This document shows positions 8,543 to 17,636 of a stretch of DNA of 64,000 bases, piece by piece. The DNA is from Pseudomonas kielensis (GTDB lineage Bacteria > Pseudomonadota > Gammaproteobacteria > Pseudomonadales > Pseudomonadaceae), in the NCBI RefSeq assembly GCF_014236655.1, contig NZ_JACMYG010000014.1, positions 1-64,000 of the forward strand, in the 5' to 3' direction. Both the position numbers and the translations under genes were made by a program. Position 1 is the first letter of the stretch; each line of letters opens with the position of its first letter. A model generated the notes under the pieces. The model was not told the DNA's origin. It did no database searches and was given only the letters and a program-made list of their open reading frames with translations.

Positions 8543-8586
8543 TTCCCGGCTGCGGCCTAGAAGGTTTTGTTCTCGAGGAGGACTTC

Positions 8587-9252
8587 ATGTTTACCGGCAT
8601 CATCGAATCCATCGGCAGTATTCGTGCATTGACCCCAAAAGGCGGAGATGTACGGGTTCACGTCGCCACCGGCAAGCTCGACCTGAGCGACGTCAAACTG
8701 GGCGATAGCATCGCGGTCAACGGCGTCTGCCTGACAGCCGTCGAGCTGCCAGGCGACGGCTTTGCAGCGGACGTCAGTCGCGAAACCCTCGACTGCACCG
8801 CCATGAATGACCTCAAGAGCGGCAGCCCGGTCAACCTGGAAAAAGCCCTGACCCCAACCACCCGCCTGGGCGGTCACCTGGTCAGCGGTCACGTCGACGG
8901 CGTCGGCGAAGTGGTCGCCCGCACCGAAAACGCTCGGGCCGTGGAGTTCCGCATCCGTGCCCCGAAGGAATTGGCCAAGTACATCGCCCATAAAGGCTCG
9001 ATCACTGTCGACGGCACCAGCCTGACGGTGAACGCGGTCGATGGCGCCGAATTCCTGCTGACGATCATTCCGCACACCTTGAGCGAAACCATCATGGCTG
9101 CGTATCAGCCGGGTCGCCGGGTGAACCTGGAAGTGGACCTGCTGGCCCGTTACCTGGAGCGCCTGCTGCTGGGCGACAAGGCCGCGGAGTCGACGGCCGG
9201 CAGCACCATCACTGAAAGCTTTCTGGCCGCCAACGGCTACCTCAAATCCTGA
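8587..9252 (+). CDS. ribC: Riboflavin synthase alpha subunit
   Basis: A 221-residue protein made of two similar lumazine-binding halves (1-97 and 98-195). MFTGIIESIG is the invariant start; VNGVCLTAVEL and VDGTSLTVNAV are the repeated active-site strands, and GHLVSGHVDGVG marks the domain junction. It dismutates two 6,7-dimethyl-8-ribityllumazine molecules into riboflavin. GAGGAGGA lies 6-13 bases before the ATG. Called ribE in other naming schemes. Confidence 0.96.
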   Translation: MFTGIIESIGSIRALTPKGGDVRVHVATGKLDLSDVKLGDSIAVNGVCLTAVELPGDGFAADVSRETLDCTAMNDLKSGSPVNLEKALTPTTRLGGHLVSGHVDGVGEVVARTENARAVEFRIRAPKELAKYIAHKGSITVDGTSLTVNAVDGAEFLLTIIPHTLSETIMAAYQPGRRVNLEVDLLARYLERLLLGDKAAESTAGSTITESFLAANGYLKS

Positions 9253-9283
9253 AGCTCAAATTTCGAAAGAAGGGGGGTGCCTT

Positions 9284-10375
9284 GTGGCGCTCAATAGCAT
9301 CGAAGAACTGGTTGAAGACATCCGCCAAGGCAAGATGGTCATCCTTATGGATGACGAAGACCGCGAGAACGAAGGCGACCTGATCATGGCCGCCGAGTGC
9401 TGCCAGGCCGAGCACATCAACTTCATGGCCAAGCACGCCCGTGGCCTGATCTGCATGCCGATGAGCCGCGAACGCTGCGAACTGCTCAAGCTGCCCCTGA
9501 TGGCACCGCGCAACGGTTCCGGCTTCGGCACCAAGTTCACCGTGTCGATCGAAGCCGCCGAAGGCGTGACCACCGGCATCTCCGCCGCCGACCGTGCGCG
9601 TACCGTGCAGGCCGCTGCCGCCAAGGACGCCAAGGCTGAAGATATCGTCAGCCCGGGGCACATTTTTCCGCTGATGGCCCAGGCCGGCGGTACCCTGGCC
9701 CGCGCCGGCCACACCGAAGCCGCCTGCGACCTGGCGCGCATGGCCGGGTTCGAGCCGAGTGGGGTGATCTGCGAGGTGATGAACGACGACGGCACCATGT
9801 CCCGTCGTGCCGAACTGGAAGCCTTTGCCGCTGAACACAACATCAAGATCGGCACCATCGCCGACCTGATTCACTATCGGATGATCCACGAACGTACCGT
9901 TCAGCGGATTGCCGAGCAGCCACTGGACAGCGAACTGGGCCAATTCAACCTGGTGACCTATCGTGATTCGGTGGAAGGCGACGTGCACATGGCCCTGACC
10001 CTGGGCACCGTGTGCGCCGAAGAACCGACCCTGGTGCGGGTGCACAACATGGACCCGCTGCGCGACCTGTTGATGGTCAAGCAGCCGGGCCGCTGGAGCC
10101 TGCGCGCCGCCATGGCTGCGGTTGCCGAGGCGGGCAGCGGCGTGGTGCTGTTGCTCGGTCACCCGCTCGATGGCGACGTGCTGCTGGCGCATATCCGCGA
10201 AACCGCGGACCAGGCGGTGGTGAAAAAACCGACCACCTACAGCATCGTCGGTGCCGGTTCGCAGATCCTGCGTGACCTTGGCGTGCGCAAAATGCGCCTG
10301 ATGTCGGCGCCAATGAAATTTAATGCGATATCCGGTTTCGATCTGGAAGTTGTAGAATACGTGCCCTCCGAATAA
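9284..10375 (+). CDS. ribB: DHBP synthase with degenerate GTP cyclohydrolase II-like domain (RibB/RibBA)
   Basis: A 363-residue protein with a GTG start (9284) behind AAGGGGGG. Residues 1-205 are a full 3,4-dihydroxy-2-butanone 4-phosphate synthase, with DDEDRENEGDL and HTEAACDLARMAGFEPSGV. Residues 206-363 align by layout with GTP cyclohydrolase II, but the zinc/catalytic segment of RibA (SLRCDCG-type) is absent; the region reads GTVCAEEPTLVRVHNMDPLRD. The second activity is therefore probably lost. Stand-alone RibA (13812-14429) carries the intact motif. Many databases call such proteins bifunctional; the sequence does not support that here. Confidence 0.92.
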   Translation: MALNSIEELVEDIRQGKMVILMDDEDRENEGDLIMAAECCQAEHINFMAKHARGLICMPMSRERCELLKLPLMAPRNGSGFGTKFTVSIEAAEGVTTGISAADRARTVQAAAAKDAKAEDIVSPGHIFPLMAQAGGTLARAGHTEAACDLARMAGFEPSGVICEVMNDDGTMSRRAELEAFAAEHNIKIGTIADLIHYRMIHERTVQRIAEQPLDSELGQFNLVTYRDSVEGDVHMALTLGTVCAEEPTLVRVHNMDPLRDLLMVKQPGRWSLRAAMAAVAEAGSGVVLLLGHPLDGDVLLAHIRETADQAVVKKPTTYSIVGAGSQILRDLGVRKMRLMSAPMKFNAISGFDLEVVEYVPSE

Positions 10376-10421
10376 AGGCCGGTGTTTTTCCACCCCTTGT
10401 TCGCGGTTCAAATATCACTGA

Positions 10422-10444
10422 GGGACGCGTACTGAACGCGTCCC
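10422..10444. other. Strong hairpin in the ribB-ribH spacer
   Basis: GGGACGCGT-ACTGA-ACGCGTCCC is a perfect 9-bp stem with a 5-base loop, 22 bases before the ribH ATG. No T-run follows (GGCTCTTTAAGA), so a simple terminator is unlikely. It could serve as an mRNA processing or stability element, or tune ribH translation. Confidence 0.6.
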
Positions 10445-10466
10445 GGCTCTTTAAGAGATTTGTCGA

Positions 10467-10943
10467 ATGACCCTGAAGACCATCGAAGGTACCTTCATCG
10501 CCCCCAAAGGCCGCTACGCCCTGGTTGTTGGCCGTTTCAACAGCTTTGTTGTCGAAAGCCTGGTAAGCGGTGCGGTTGATGCCCTGGTTCGCCATGGCGT
10601 GAGCGAAAGCGACATCACCATCATCCGTGCCCCTGGCGCCTTCGAAATCCCGCTGGTTGCGCAGAAAGTCGCCCAGAAAGGCGAGTTCGCGGCAATCATC
10701 GCCCTGGGCGCGGTCATTCGTGGCGGTACCCCGCACTTCGAATACGTGGCAGGCGAATGCACCAAGGGCCTGGCCCAGGTGTCCATGGAGTTCGGCGTTC
10801 CAGTCGCTTTCGGCGTGCTGACCGTTGATTCCATCGAGCAAGCCATCGAACGTTCCGGCACCAAGGCCGGTAACAAAGGTGCCGAAGCTGCCCTGTCCGC
10901 TCTGGAAATGGTCAGCCTGCTGGCGCAGTTGGAGGCCAAGTGA
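10467..10943 (+). CDS. ribH: 6,7-dimethyl-8-ribityllumazine synthase
   Basis: A 158-residue protein of the lumazine synthase family, with [54 protein letters not shown] (catalytic His) and [24 protein letters not shown]. It condenses DHBP with the ribitylamino-pyrimidine and forms icosahedral or pentameric shells. The stop overlaps the GTG start of nusB (GTGA), which couples flavin synthesis to an antitermination factor, as in many gammaproteobacteria. Confidence 0.96.
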   Translation: MTLKTIEGTFIAPKGRYALVVGRFNSFVVESLVSGAVDALVRHGVSESDITIIRAPGAFEIPLVAQKVAQKGEFAAIIALGAVIRGGTPHFEYVAGECTKGLAQVSMEFGVPVAFGVLTVDSIEQAIERSGTKAGNKGAEAALSALEMVSLLAQLEAK

Positions 10944-11440
10944 TTAGCGACGAAAGCGATCGTTTCAACCCGCGCGATCCAAAGCCTGCGGATGCTGGTA
11001 AACCATCGAAGAGCGTCAAGCGCCGCGAAGCCCGTCAGCTCGCGACCCAGGCCCTGTATCAATGGCACATGGCCAAGCAGTCGTTGAACGAGATCGAAGC
11101 GCAGTTCCGGGTCGATAACGATTTCAGTGATGTCGATGGCGCCTACTTCCGCGAAATCCTGCACGGGGTTCCGCAGTTCAAGACGGAAATCGACACCGCC
11201 CTCACGCCTTGCCTGGACCTGACCATCGACGAGCTGGATCCGGTTGAACTGGCGGTATTGCGCCTGTCCACCTGGGAACTGCTCAAACGCGTCGACGTAC
11301 CGTACCGCGTGGTGATCAACGAAGGCATCGAGCTGGCTAAAGTCTTCGGTTCCACCGATGGCCACAAGTTCGTCAACGGTGTCCTCGACAAGCTGGCCCC
11401 GCGCCTGCGTGAAGCTGAAGTGAAGGCGTTCAAGCGCTGA
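10940..11440 (+). CDS. nusB: Transcription antitermination protein NusB
   Basis: A 166-residue protein with a GTG start at 10940 and GGAGG 5-9 bases upstream, overlapping the ribH stop. The first 25 residues are a charged extension; the all-helical NusB fold begins at [15 protein letters not shown] and continues with [30 protein letters not shown] and [14 protein letters not shown]. NusB binds boxA RNA with S10 in rRNA antitermination. It is 17 bases upstream of thiL. Confidence 0.95.
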   Translation: MISDESDRFNPRDPKPADAGKPSKSVKRREARQLATQALYQWHMAKQSLNEIEAQFRVDNDFSDVDGAYFREILHGVPQFKTEIDTALTPCLDLTIDELDPVELAVLRLSTWELLKRVDVPYRVVINEGIELAKVFGSTDGHKFVNGVLDKLAPRLREAEVKAFKR

Positions 11441-11457
11441 TACGCGCTTGAGACCTC

Positions 11458-12423
11458 ATGGGCGAGTTTGAGCTGATCCGCAATTACTTCGCCGCTGCGC
11501 CGTGTGCGCAGGCGGGCGATGGCGTTGCGCTGGGGATCGGCGACGACTGCGCCTTGCTCGCTGTTCCCGCGGGGGAACAGCTGGCGATCTCCACCGACAC
11601 CCTGGTGACCGGTGTGCATTTCGCAGATCCCTGCGACCCTTTTCTGCTCGGTCAGCGTTCGCTGGCGGTGGCTGTCAGTGACCTGGCTGCCATGGGCGCC
11701 ACCCCCGTTGCCTTTACCCTTGCCCTGACCTTGCCGGCGGTGACCGCCGATTGGCTGGATGCCTATGCCCGTGGTTTGAACCAGATGGCGCAGGGCTGCG
11801 GCGTGCGGCTGGTGGGCGGTGATACCACGCGCGGTCCGTTGAGCCTGACCATGACCGTGTTTGGCCGCGTCCCGGCCGGCCAGGCCCTGACCCGCAGCGG
11901 TGCACAGGTCGGCGACCTGCTGTGTGTCGGCGGGGACCTGGGCAACGCCGCCGGGGCCTTGCCCCTGGTGCTCGGCCAGCGTACCGCGCCGGCGGCCATC
12001 GCCGAACCGTTGCTGGCGCATTACTGGTCGCCACAGCCGCAACTGGCGTTGGGTCAGGCGTTGCGCGGCAAGGCCAGCGCGGCGCTGGATATCTCCGATG
12101 GCCTGCTCGCCGACTGCGGGCATATCGCCAAGGCATCGGCTGTCGGCTTGCTGGTCGAGCACCAGAAACTGCCGCTATCGGCGGCACTGCTGGCGTTTCT
12201 CGGTGAGAATGCGGCCCGGGTGGCAGCGGTCAGTGGCGGTGACGACTACGTACTGGCATTCACCTTGCCGCCGGCTCATTTGCCGGCCCTGCTGGCCGAG
12301 GGCTGGCCGATCCATGTGGTCGGCCGGGTCGTGGCCGGGCAGGGCGTCACGCTGCTGGACGCCAATGGGCAGGACATCACCCCGAACATCCGGGGTTATC
12401 AACATTTCCAGGAGACACCGTGA
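11458..12423 (+). CDS. thiL: Thiamine-monophosphate kinase
   Basis: A 321-residue enzyme that phosphorylates thiamine phosphate to the diphosphate. Family motifs: GEFELIRNYF, GIGDDCALL, ISTDTLVTGVHF, LAVAVSDLAAMGA, VRLVGGDTTRG and SAALDISDGLLAD. No TPP riboswitch is visible upstream, consistent with co-expression from the rib-nus transcript. The end overlaps pgpA by four bases (GTGA). Confidence 0.95.
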   Translation: MGEFELIRNYFAAAPCAQAGDGVALGIGDDCALLAVPAGEQLAISTDTLVTGVHFADPCDPFLLGQRSLAVAVSDLAAMGATPVAFTLALTLPAVTADWLDAYARGLNQMAQGCGVRLVGGDTTRGPLSLTMTVFGRVPAGQALTRSGAQVGDLLCVGGDLGNAAGALPLVLGQRTAPAAIAEPLLAHYWSPQPQLALGQALRGKASAALDISDGLLADCGHIAKASAVGLLVEHQKLPLSAALLAFLGENAARVAAVSGGDDYVLAFTLPPAHLPALLAEGWPIHVVGRVVAGQGVTLLDANGQDITPNIRGYQHFQETP

Positions 12424-12923
12424 CAGATCATCCCAAACAGGTCCCGGCAGAGTTCGTGCCGCCATCGGTCTGGCGCAATCCCTGGCATTTCCTGGCCTTC
12501 GGCTTTGGCTCGGGCACCTTGCCCAAGGCACCCGGCACCTGGGGCTCGTTAGTTGCGCTACCCTTCATCCCGTTGTGGCAGATGCTGCCCGACTGGGGCT
12601 ACTGGCTGATGTTGGGCATCACCATGCTGTTCGGCTTCTGGCTGTGCGGCAAAGTGGCCGACGACTTGCGCGTACACGACCACGAGGGCATTGTCTGGGA
12701 CGAAATGGTCGGGATGTGGATTACCCTGTGGCTGGTACCGGAGGGGTGGTACTGGTTGTTGGCGGGGTTCCTGATGTTCCGCTTTTTCGACATCCTCAAG
12801 CCGTGGCCGATTCGCTGGATCGACCGGCATGTGCACGGCGGCGTCGGGATCATGCTCGATGACGTGTTGGCAGGGGTCTTTGCCTGGTTGGGGATGCAGG
12901 GGCTGGTCTGGTATTTCACCTGA
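12420..12923 (+). CDS. pgpA: Phosphatidylglycerophosphatase A
   Basis: A 167-residue inner-membrane enzyme with a GTG start at 12420. The motif GSGTLPKAPGTWGSLVALP near residues 28-46 and DEIV/M-like HDHEGIVWDEMVGMW are diagnostic, with hydrophobic helices around 50-70, 100-125 and 140-160. It dephosphorylates phosphatidylglycerol phosphate for phosphatidylglycerol synthesis. The thiL-pgpA order is conserved in gammaproteobacteria. Confidence 0.95.
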   Translation: MTDHPKQVPAEFVPPSVWRNPWHFLAFGFGSGTLPKAPGTWGSLVALPFIPLWQMLPDWGYWLMLGITMLFGFWLCGKVADDLRVHDHEGIVWDEMVGMWITLWLVPEGWYWLLAGFLMFRFFDILKPWPIRWIDRHVHGGVGIMLDDVLAGVFAWLGMQGLVWYFT

Positions 12924-12946
12924 GGGACTGTTCGAGGGGCTAGGGA

Positions 12947-13702
12947 ATGGTGGGGCGCGGTTGCTGGATTCTGCTGTTGGCTATGGTCTGCTCGGTCGCT
13001 CGTGCGGTGGAGGTACCCGCTGTACCTGCGGTGATCCATCTGGCGAGCGAGGAGTGGGAAGACTACACCGCTGCCGACGGGCACGGTCTGGCCTGGGACA
13101 TCTTGCGTGAGGTGTTCGAGCCGGCCGGGGTCAAGCTGGACATCCGCACGGTGCCGTACACCCGCTCGATCGGTCTGGTGCAACTGAAGGAAGTCGATGC
13201 CCAGGTCGGGTCCTACCGGGACGAGGCCCAGGGCGTGCTGTATCCGCACTGGAACTTCGATTCCGACCACATCTACGCCCTCGGCCTGGCGAGCAATCCG
13301 GCGCCGACCCAGGCCACCCTGGGCAAGTACCGCTTAGCCTGGGTGCGCGGCTATCGTTACGAAAACTACCTGCCCAATGTGCGCCGCTATAACCAGATCG
13401 AGCGCCGCACCGGCATTCTGCCGATGCTCCAGCAGGGCCGTGCAGACTATTACATCGACGCCCGGACCGAGGTCGAAGCGGTGCTCAAAAGCGCCGTGAA
13501 CGAGCAGCAGTTCCGCTATACCCACTTGGCCGAACTGCCGCTGTTCCTGGGGTTTGCCGATACCTCCGAGGCCAGGTCGCTGATGAAGCTGTATGATCAG
13601 CGCATGACCCTGCTGGTCGGCAACGGCGGGCTGAAACCGATTTTCGAACGCTGGAAACAACCGTACCCGTTCGAGGGCAACCTGAAGCCCGCCGACCAGT
13701 GA
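12947..13702 (+). CDS. Periplasmic solute-binding-like protein
   Basis: A 251-residue protein with a signal peptide (CWILLLAMVCSVARA) and an SBP-bac-3-like fold: VIHLASEEWEDYTAADGHGLAWDILREVFEPAGVKL, then VPYTRSIGLVQLKEVDAQVGSY, and a C-terminal lobe with LPMLQQGRADYYIDARTE. Such stand-alone proteins resemble amino-acid-binding proteins but have no adjacent permease or ATPase, so the ligand and partner are unknown. The ATG at 12947 has only a weak GGGA close to it. A 7-bp palindrome overlaps its stop codon (13701-13717). Confidence 0.78.
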   Translation: MVGRGCWILLLAMVCSVARAVEVPAVPAVIHLASEEWEDYTAADGHGLAWDILREVFEPAGVKLDIRTVPYTRSIGLVQLKEVDAQVGSYRDEAQGVLYPHWNFDSDHIYALGLASNPAPTQATLGKYRLAWVRGYRYENYLPNVRRYNQIERRTGILPMLQQGRADYYIDARTEVEAVLKSAVNEQQFRYTHLAELPLFLGFADTSEARSLMKLYDQRMTLLVGNGGLKPIFERWKQPYPFEGNLKPADQ

Positions 13703-13811
13703 TCAAACTATTTGATCGTTATGGCCGATAATTCAGCCTAAGCGTGGTTCCGAGCCTGCTGTTACAATGCCGCCTCTGCGAATCTCCAGTACATAAATCA
13801 GGAGCACACCG

Positions 13812-14429
13812 GTGCCTGTCGTTTTTGTCGCCGCTTCCAAGCTGCCAACGCCTTTTGCGCAATTCACCATGCATGGCTTTCTCGATGAGTCCACCGGCCG
13901 CGAGCACGTCGTGTTGAGCTTGGGTGATGTGGCCGATGGTGCCCCGGTACTCGGCCGGCTGCACTCCGAATGCCTGACCGGCGATGCCTTGTTCAGCCAG
14001 CGTTGCGACTGCGGCTCACAACTGGAAGCCGCCTTGCAGGCCATCGCCCGCGAAGGCCGTGGCGTGTTGCTGTACTTGCGCCAGGAAGGCCGGGGCATTG
14101 GCCTGCTGAACAAAATCCGCGCCTATGAGTTGCAAGATGGCGGTGCTGACACCGTCGAAGCCAACGAGCGCCTGGGTTTTGCCGCTGACCAGCGTGACTA
14201 CGCCATGTGCCTGCCGATGCTCGAGCACCTGGGCGTCAAGTCCCTGCGCTTGATGACCAACAACCCGCGCAAGGTCAAGGCATTGACCGACATGGGCATC
14301 GTGGTCGCCGAGCGCGTGCCGCTGCACACGGGCCACAACCCGCACAACAAACTCTACCTGGCGACCAAGGCCAGCAAGCTCGACCACATGATGGGCAACG
14401 AGCATCAGGGCGAGGCGGACCGGGCGTGA
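13812..14429 (+). CDS. ribA: GTP cyclohydrolase II
   Basis: A 205-residue enzyme for the first committed step of riboflavin synthesis. GTG start at 13812 with CAGGAG about 10 bases upstream. Zinc ligands lie in [20 protein letters not shown], and [28 protein letters not shown] and LMTNNPRKV complete the active site. It is the only intact GTP cyclohydrolase II in the window, since the ribB fusion partner lacks the cysteines. I looked for an FMN riboswitch in the 109-base leader and saw none. Confidence 0.95.
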   Translation: MPVVFVAASKLPTPFAQFTMHGFLDESTGREHVVLSLGDVADGAPVLGRLHSECLTGDALFSQRCDCGSQLEAALQAIAREGRGVLLYLRQEGRGIGLLNKIRAYELQDGGADTVEANERLGFAADQRDYAMCLPMLEHLGVKSLRLMTNNPRKVKALTDMGIVVAERVPLHTGHNPHNKLYLATKASKLDHMMGNEHQGEADRA

Positions 14430-14845
14430 CCCGCGGCCAGGTTCGGCGGCGCCTGTCCGTCAATTGGTGGCAGTACTTCGCGCTGGCCCTGTTGCCGTTG
14501 CTGGTGATCAATGGCCTGTTTGGCGACGCTGAAGCCCTGGCCCCGATCCTGGCGATGCCGTTCTTCATCGCCGGCATGGCCTCGATGTTCGTCAGCCTGA
14601 AGTTTTTCGGTGGCTACAAACGCGGCCTGATCACTACCCAAAAAGCCCTCGATACCCCCGCAGAGCCCGCCGCCTGGATCGCCCTGGCCGCTCAGCGCCG
14701 CAGCGCCATGCTGGTGGCTTCCCTGCCGGCCTGGATCGGTGCGCTGGCGGTGTTCGTCGGCCTGGAGGCGGTGCCTCTGGTGCTGCTGGGGTTGGCCACT
14801 GCCGTGCTGTTCTACCTCTACCGTATTCCGCGTCAACTCGGCTGA
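14426..14845 (+). CDS. Small inner-membrane protein of unknown function
   Basis: A 139-residue protein with a GTG start at 14426 overlapping the ribA stop (GTGA). It has about four hydrophobic segments: [53 protein letters not shown] and [19 protein letters not shown], with a basic N-terminus. The longer frame from 14207 is only a shadow of ribA. I know of no function. It is tightly packed between ribA and btuF, and its stop shares a base with the btuF ATG. Confidence 0.75.
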   Translation: MTRGQVRRRLSVNWWQYFALALLPLLVINGLFGDAEALAPILAMPFFIAGMASMFVSLKFFGGYKRGLITTQKALDTPAEPAAWIALAAQRRSAMLVASLPAWIGALAVFVGLEAVPLVLLGLATAVLFYLYRIPRQLG

Positions 14846-15639
14846 TGGGGCGCTGGCTGGCGCTGCTGCTGGCCCTCAGTGGTCCGGCGGCTGCCGTGGA
14901 GCGGGTGGTCAGCCTGGCCCCCTCCCTGTCGGAAATCGTTGTTGAACTGGACTCCGCCGACCTGCTGGTCGGCGTGCTCGATGCCGGCGAGCGTCCGCCA
15001 GCCCTTGAGTCCGTGCCGTCGGTGGGGCGTTATGGCCAGTTGGACATCGAACGCCTGCTCAGCCTCAAACCCGATCTGTTGCTGCTCTGGCCCGGCAGTG
15101 TTGGCCCGGCCCAGCGGGAACAACTGAGTCGGCTGGGCATTCCCACCTACGTCGCCGAACCCCACCGCCTCGACCAACTCACCACCCAGATCGAAGACAT
15201 TGCCCGGCAACTGGGTCGACCCGAACGCGGGCAGGCACTGGCGGCCGACCTGCGTCGGCAATTGGATGCCTTGCGCCAGCGCTACCGGCGCGACGTGCCG
15301 CTGCGGGTGTTCTATCAAGTCTGGGACCAGCCGCTGTACACCGTGGGTGGCGGGCAGATCATCAGCGATGCGCTCGAGGTGTGTGGTGCGCGGAATGTAT
15401 TCGCCGACCTGCGCCTGCCGGCGCCGCAGGTCAGCATCGAGTCGGTGCTGGCGCGCAACCCCGAGGTGATCCTCGCCAGCAGCCAGGCCCAGCTCGATGC
15501 CTGGAGGGCCTGGCCGCAGGTCACGGCGGTGAGCCAGGGGCAATTGCTGCGGGTGATCGACAAAGGCCTGGAGCGGCCGAGTGGGCAGATGATCCAGGCG
15601 ACGGCGGCGTTGTGCCGGTTGATCGCGCCGGGTCAGTAA
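14845..15639 (+). CDS. btuF: Cobalamin-binding periplasmic protein BtuF
   Basis: A 264-residue class III substrate-binding protein with a short signal peptide (LALLLALSGPAAA) and the typical BtuF/FhuD start VERVVSLAPSLSEIVVELDSADLLVGV. Further marks are RYGQLDIERLLSLKPDLLLLW, the long bridging helix near 115-150 and NPEVILASSQAQ. It would hand vitamin B12 to a BtuCD transporter, which is not in this window. The convergent neighbour is the B12 receptor btuB, which supports the assignment over a siderophore-binding role. Confidence 0.88.
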   Translation: MGRWLALLLALSGPAAAVERVVSLAPSLSEIVVELDSADLLVGVLDAGERPPALESVPSVGRYGQLDIERLLSLKPDLLLLWPGSVGPAQREQLSRLGIPTYVAEPHRLDQLTTQIEDIARQLGRPERGQALAADLRRQLDALRQRYRRDVPLRVFYQVWDQPLYTVGGGQIISDALEVCGARNVFADLRLPAPQVSIESVLARNPEVILASSQAQLDAWRAWPQVTAVSQGQLLRVIDKGLERPSGQMIQATAALCRLIAPGQ

Positions 15640-15643
15640 GACC

Positions 15644-15678
15644 GAGGTGCGGCTATCGCGAGCAACACCGCGTACCTC
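15644..15678. other. Imperfect inverted repeat between convergent btuF and btuB
   Basis: GAGGT ... ACCTC with CGG/CCG inside encloses TATCGCGAGCAA, which resembles a REP core. It may be a decayed REP or a weak bidirectional terminator; no T-run is seen on either strand. Confidence 0.3.
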
Positions 15679-15681
15679 AGC

Positions 15682-17580
15682 TCAGAGCTGCGGCATCCAC
15701 GTCACCCCGAACATCAGCGCCCGGCCTTCCTCGCGATAACCGTACTGCTCGCCTTGGTACTGGTACAGCGCGCGGCTGTAGCCCTTGTCCAGCAGGTTGT
15801 CGATTTTCATCTGCAGGGTGACTTCGTGGTTCACCGCCCAACTGCTGCGCAGGCCCAGCAGGCCATAGCCGCCCAGGGGCTGGAGGTTTTTCTCGTCGTC
15901 GTAGCTGCTGCTGACCGCTTGCCAGGTCGCCCCCAGCCCGAGCTGGTCGAACTGCCGATCCAGGTCCAGGTTCAAGGTGCGGCGCGCACGGCGGGCCAGG
16001 GTGTGGCCGCTCTCGCGATCCCGCGGGTCGATGAACGAGATGCCCAGGTTGCTCTGCCAGCCGAACAACTCTTGCTTGAGGGCGGCTTCGAAGCCGTTGA
16101 TCCGCGCCGAGGCGACGTTTTCCGGGCGGCTGCCGTAGATAATCGCGTCTTCGAGGTCGGTGCGGTAGAGCGAGGCTTCCAGTCGACTGCTGTCAGTCAG
16201 TTGGCTGCGCCATTGCAGCTCGTAGCTCTTTGAAGTCTCAGGTTTGAGGCCTGGGTTGTTGTAGTCCGGGTAGTAAAGGTCGTTGAACGTTGGCGCCCGG
16301 AAACCTTCGCTGTAGGTCAGCAACAGGTCATTGTCGGCGTTCAGCTGCAGGGTGAAGGTGCCGCTCCAACTGTTCTGGCTGCCGAACTGTTGGTTGTCGT
16401 CGCGACGCAGGCCCAGTTCGGTGGAGAAATGCTCGGCGGCGAAGTGATGCTGAATGAACGCGGCGCGGTTCCAGCGGCTGTCTTCGCCTAAAGCGGCGCG
16501 CGCACCGTAGTAGTCGAAGTCGCTGTTGACCCGATCTTCGTACCAGTCGCCACCCAGGATCAGGCTGTTCTGCTCGTTGAGGGCCAGGTCGTTCTGCCAG
16601 TTCACGGAGTCGCGGTAGGTGTTGAACACCGAATTTTCGGCGCTGAGCTTGTCGCGGGTTTGTTCGCGGTTCTCGCTGTGGCCCAGTTCTACGCGAGTCT
16701 TCCAGGTCGGGTTGATGCGGGCATCGAAATAGCTGCTGACGCTACTGACGTTGAAGTCGCTGTAGGGCTTTTGTTGGTAGCTTTGATCGGTGCTTGAGTC
16801 GTAGCGCCCGAACGGGCTATCGAACTCGTTCTTGCCGCGGCTATCCAGCACGTTGAAGCCCACTTCCAGATCATCACTCAAGCCATGGCTCAGGCTCAGG
16901 CTCAGCGACTGATTGCGGTAGGCGTCGTGATCGCCATCGCTGGGATAGGACTGGTGGGTGCGGTCGATCCCGGCAGTTTCATCCAGGCTGGCGCCGAGGT
17001 TGAAGCGGGTGTTGTCGTCGCCACCGGACAGGCCGAGGCTGCGCTCCCAGGTCTGGTTGCTGCCCAACCCCATGTGCAGGCGTGGCTGCAGGCCCGGCTC
17101 GGCGCTGCGCCGGGTGAAAATCTGTATCACCCCGCCAATCGCATCGCTGCCATAAATCACTGAGCGCGAGCCGCGCAACACTTCCACGCGCTCGACCTGT
17201 TCGATGTTGATGTGCTGCAGGTTGCTGTCGCCGGAGGACGAGTTGCCGATGCGCTGGCCGTCTACCAGCACCAGGCTTTGCGCGGACTTGGTGCCACGCA
17301 TGTAAATCCCCGGCAAGCTCCCGCGCCCGCCCATCTGGGTGACTTGCACTCCCGGCACCCGGCTCAGCAGGTCGGTGACGCTGGAGGGTTGCAGGCGGTC
17401 AATATCGTCGCGGGTGAACACCGTGTTGGCTGCGCTGCTGTCATTGCGGGCTTCGACCTGGCGATTGGCGCTGATCAGGACTTCGGGCAGCTTCAGGGCT
17501 TGTTCGCGTTCGAAGGTGTCGGCGAGGGCGCTGACGGTAGGCAGCAGCGAGAGGGTCAGGGCGAGGCGGGGGAGGTTCAT
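15682..17580 (-). CDS. btuB: TonB-dependent vitamin B12 receptor BtuB
   Basis: A 632-residue outer-membrane receptor. Signal peptide MNLPRLALTLSLLPTVSALA, a TonB-box-like LPEVLISANR, a plug domain (RDDIDRLQPSSVTDLLSRVPGVQV ... VEVLRGSRSVIYGSDAIGGVIQI) and a beta-barrel ending in FGVTWMPQL with a C-terminal hydrophobic pattern. Length fits BtuB (about 600-630). The start at 17580 is chosen over 17607 because the signal peptide begins there. The short upstream region holds a REPIN and no cobalamin riboswitch, so control by that element is not evident. It is convergent with btuF. Confidence 0.9.
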   Translation of the reverse strand: MNLPRLALTLSLLPTVSALADTFEREQALKLPEVLISANRQVEARNDSSAANTVFTRDDIDRLQPSSVTDLLSRVPGVQVTQMGGRGSLPGIYMRGTKSAQSLVLVDGQRIGNSSSGDSNLQHINIEQVERVEVLRGSRSVIYGSDAIGGVIQIFTRRSAEPGLQPRLHMGLGSNQTWERSLGLSGGDDNTRFNLGASLDETAGIDRTHQSYPSDGDHDAYRNQSLSLSLSHGLSDDLEVGFNVLDSRGKNEFDSPFGRYDSSTDQSYQQKPYSDFNVSSVSSYFDARINPTWKTRVELGHSENREQTRDKLSAENSVFNTYRDSVNWQNDLALNEQNSLILGGDWYEDRVNSDFDYYGARAALGEDSRWNRAAFIQHHFAAEHFSTELGLRRDDNQQFGSQNSWSGTFTLQLNADNDLLLTYSEGFRAPTFNDLYYPDYNNPGLKPETSKSYELQWRSQLTDSSRLEASLYRTDLEDAIIYGSRPENVASARINGFEAALKQELFGWQSNLGISFIDPRDRESGHTLARRARRTLNLDLDRQFDQLGLGATWQAVSSSYDDEKNLQPLGGYGLLGLRSSWAVNHEVTLQMKIDNLLDKGYSRALYQYQGEQYGYREEGRALMFGVTWMPQL

Positions 17581-17636
17581 CGACGATCCGTTGAGGCTTG
17601 GCGGCAAGTAGAGATTTGATAGGCGCTGAAAACTAC

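Noticed and set aside
13701..13717. GATCAAA-CTA-TTTGATC as an ANR box
   Set aside because: The half-sites are in the reverse order of TTGAT-N4-ATCAA and the dyad overlaps a stop codon; no promoter is placed to use it.
13703..13811. FMN riboswitch upstream of ribA, or upstream of ribC or ribB
   Set aside because: None of the conserved FMN aptamer segments is seen; the spacers before ribC and ribB are too short.
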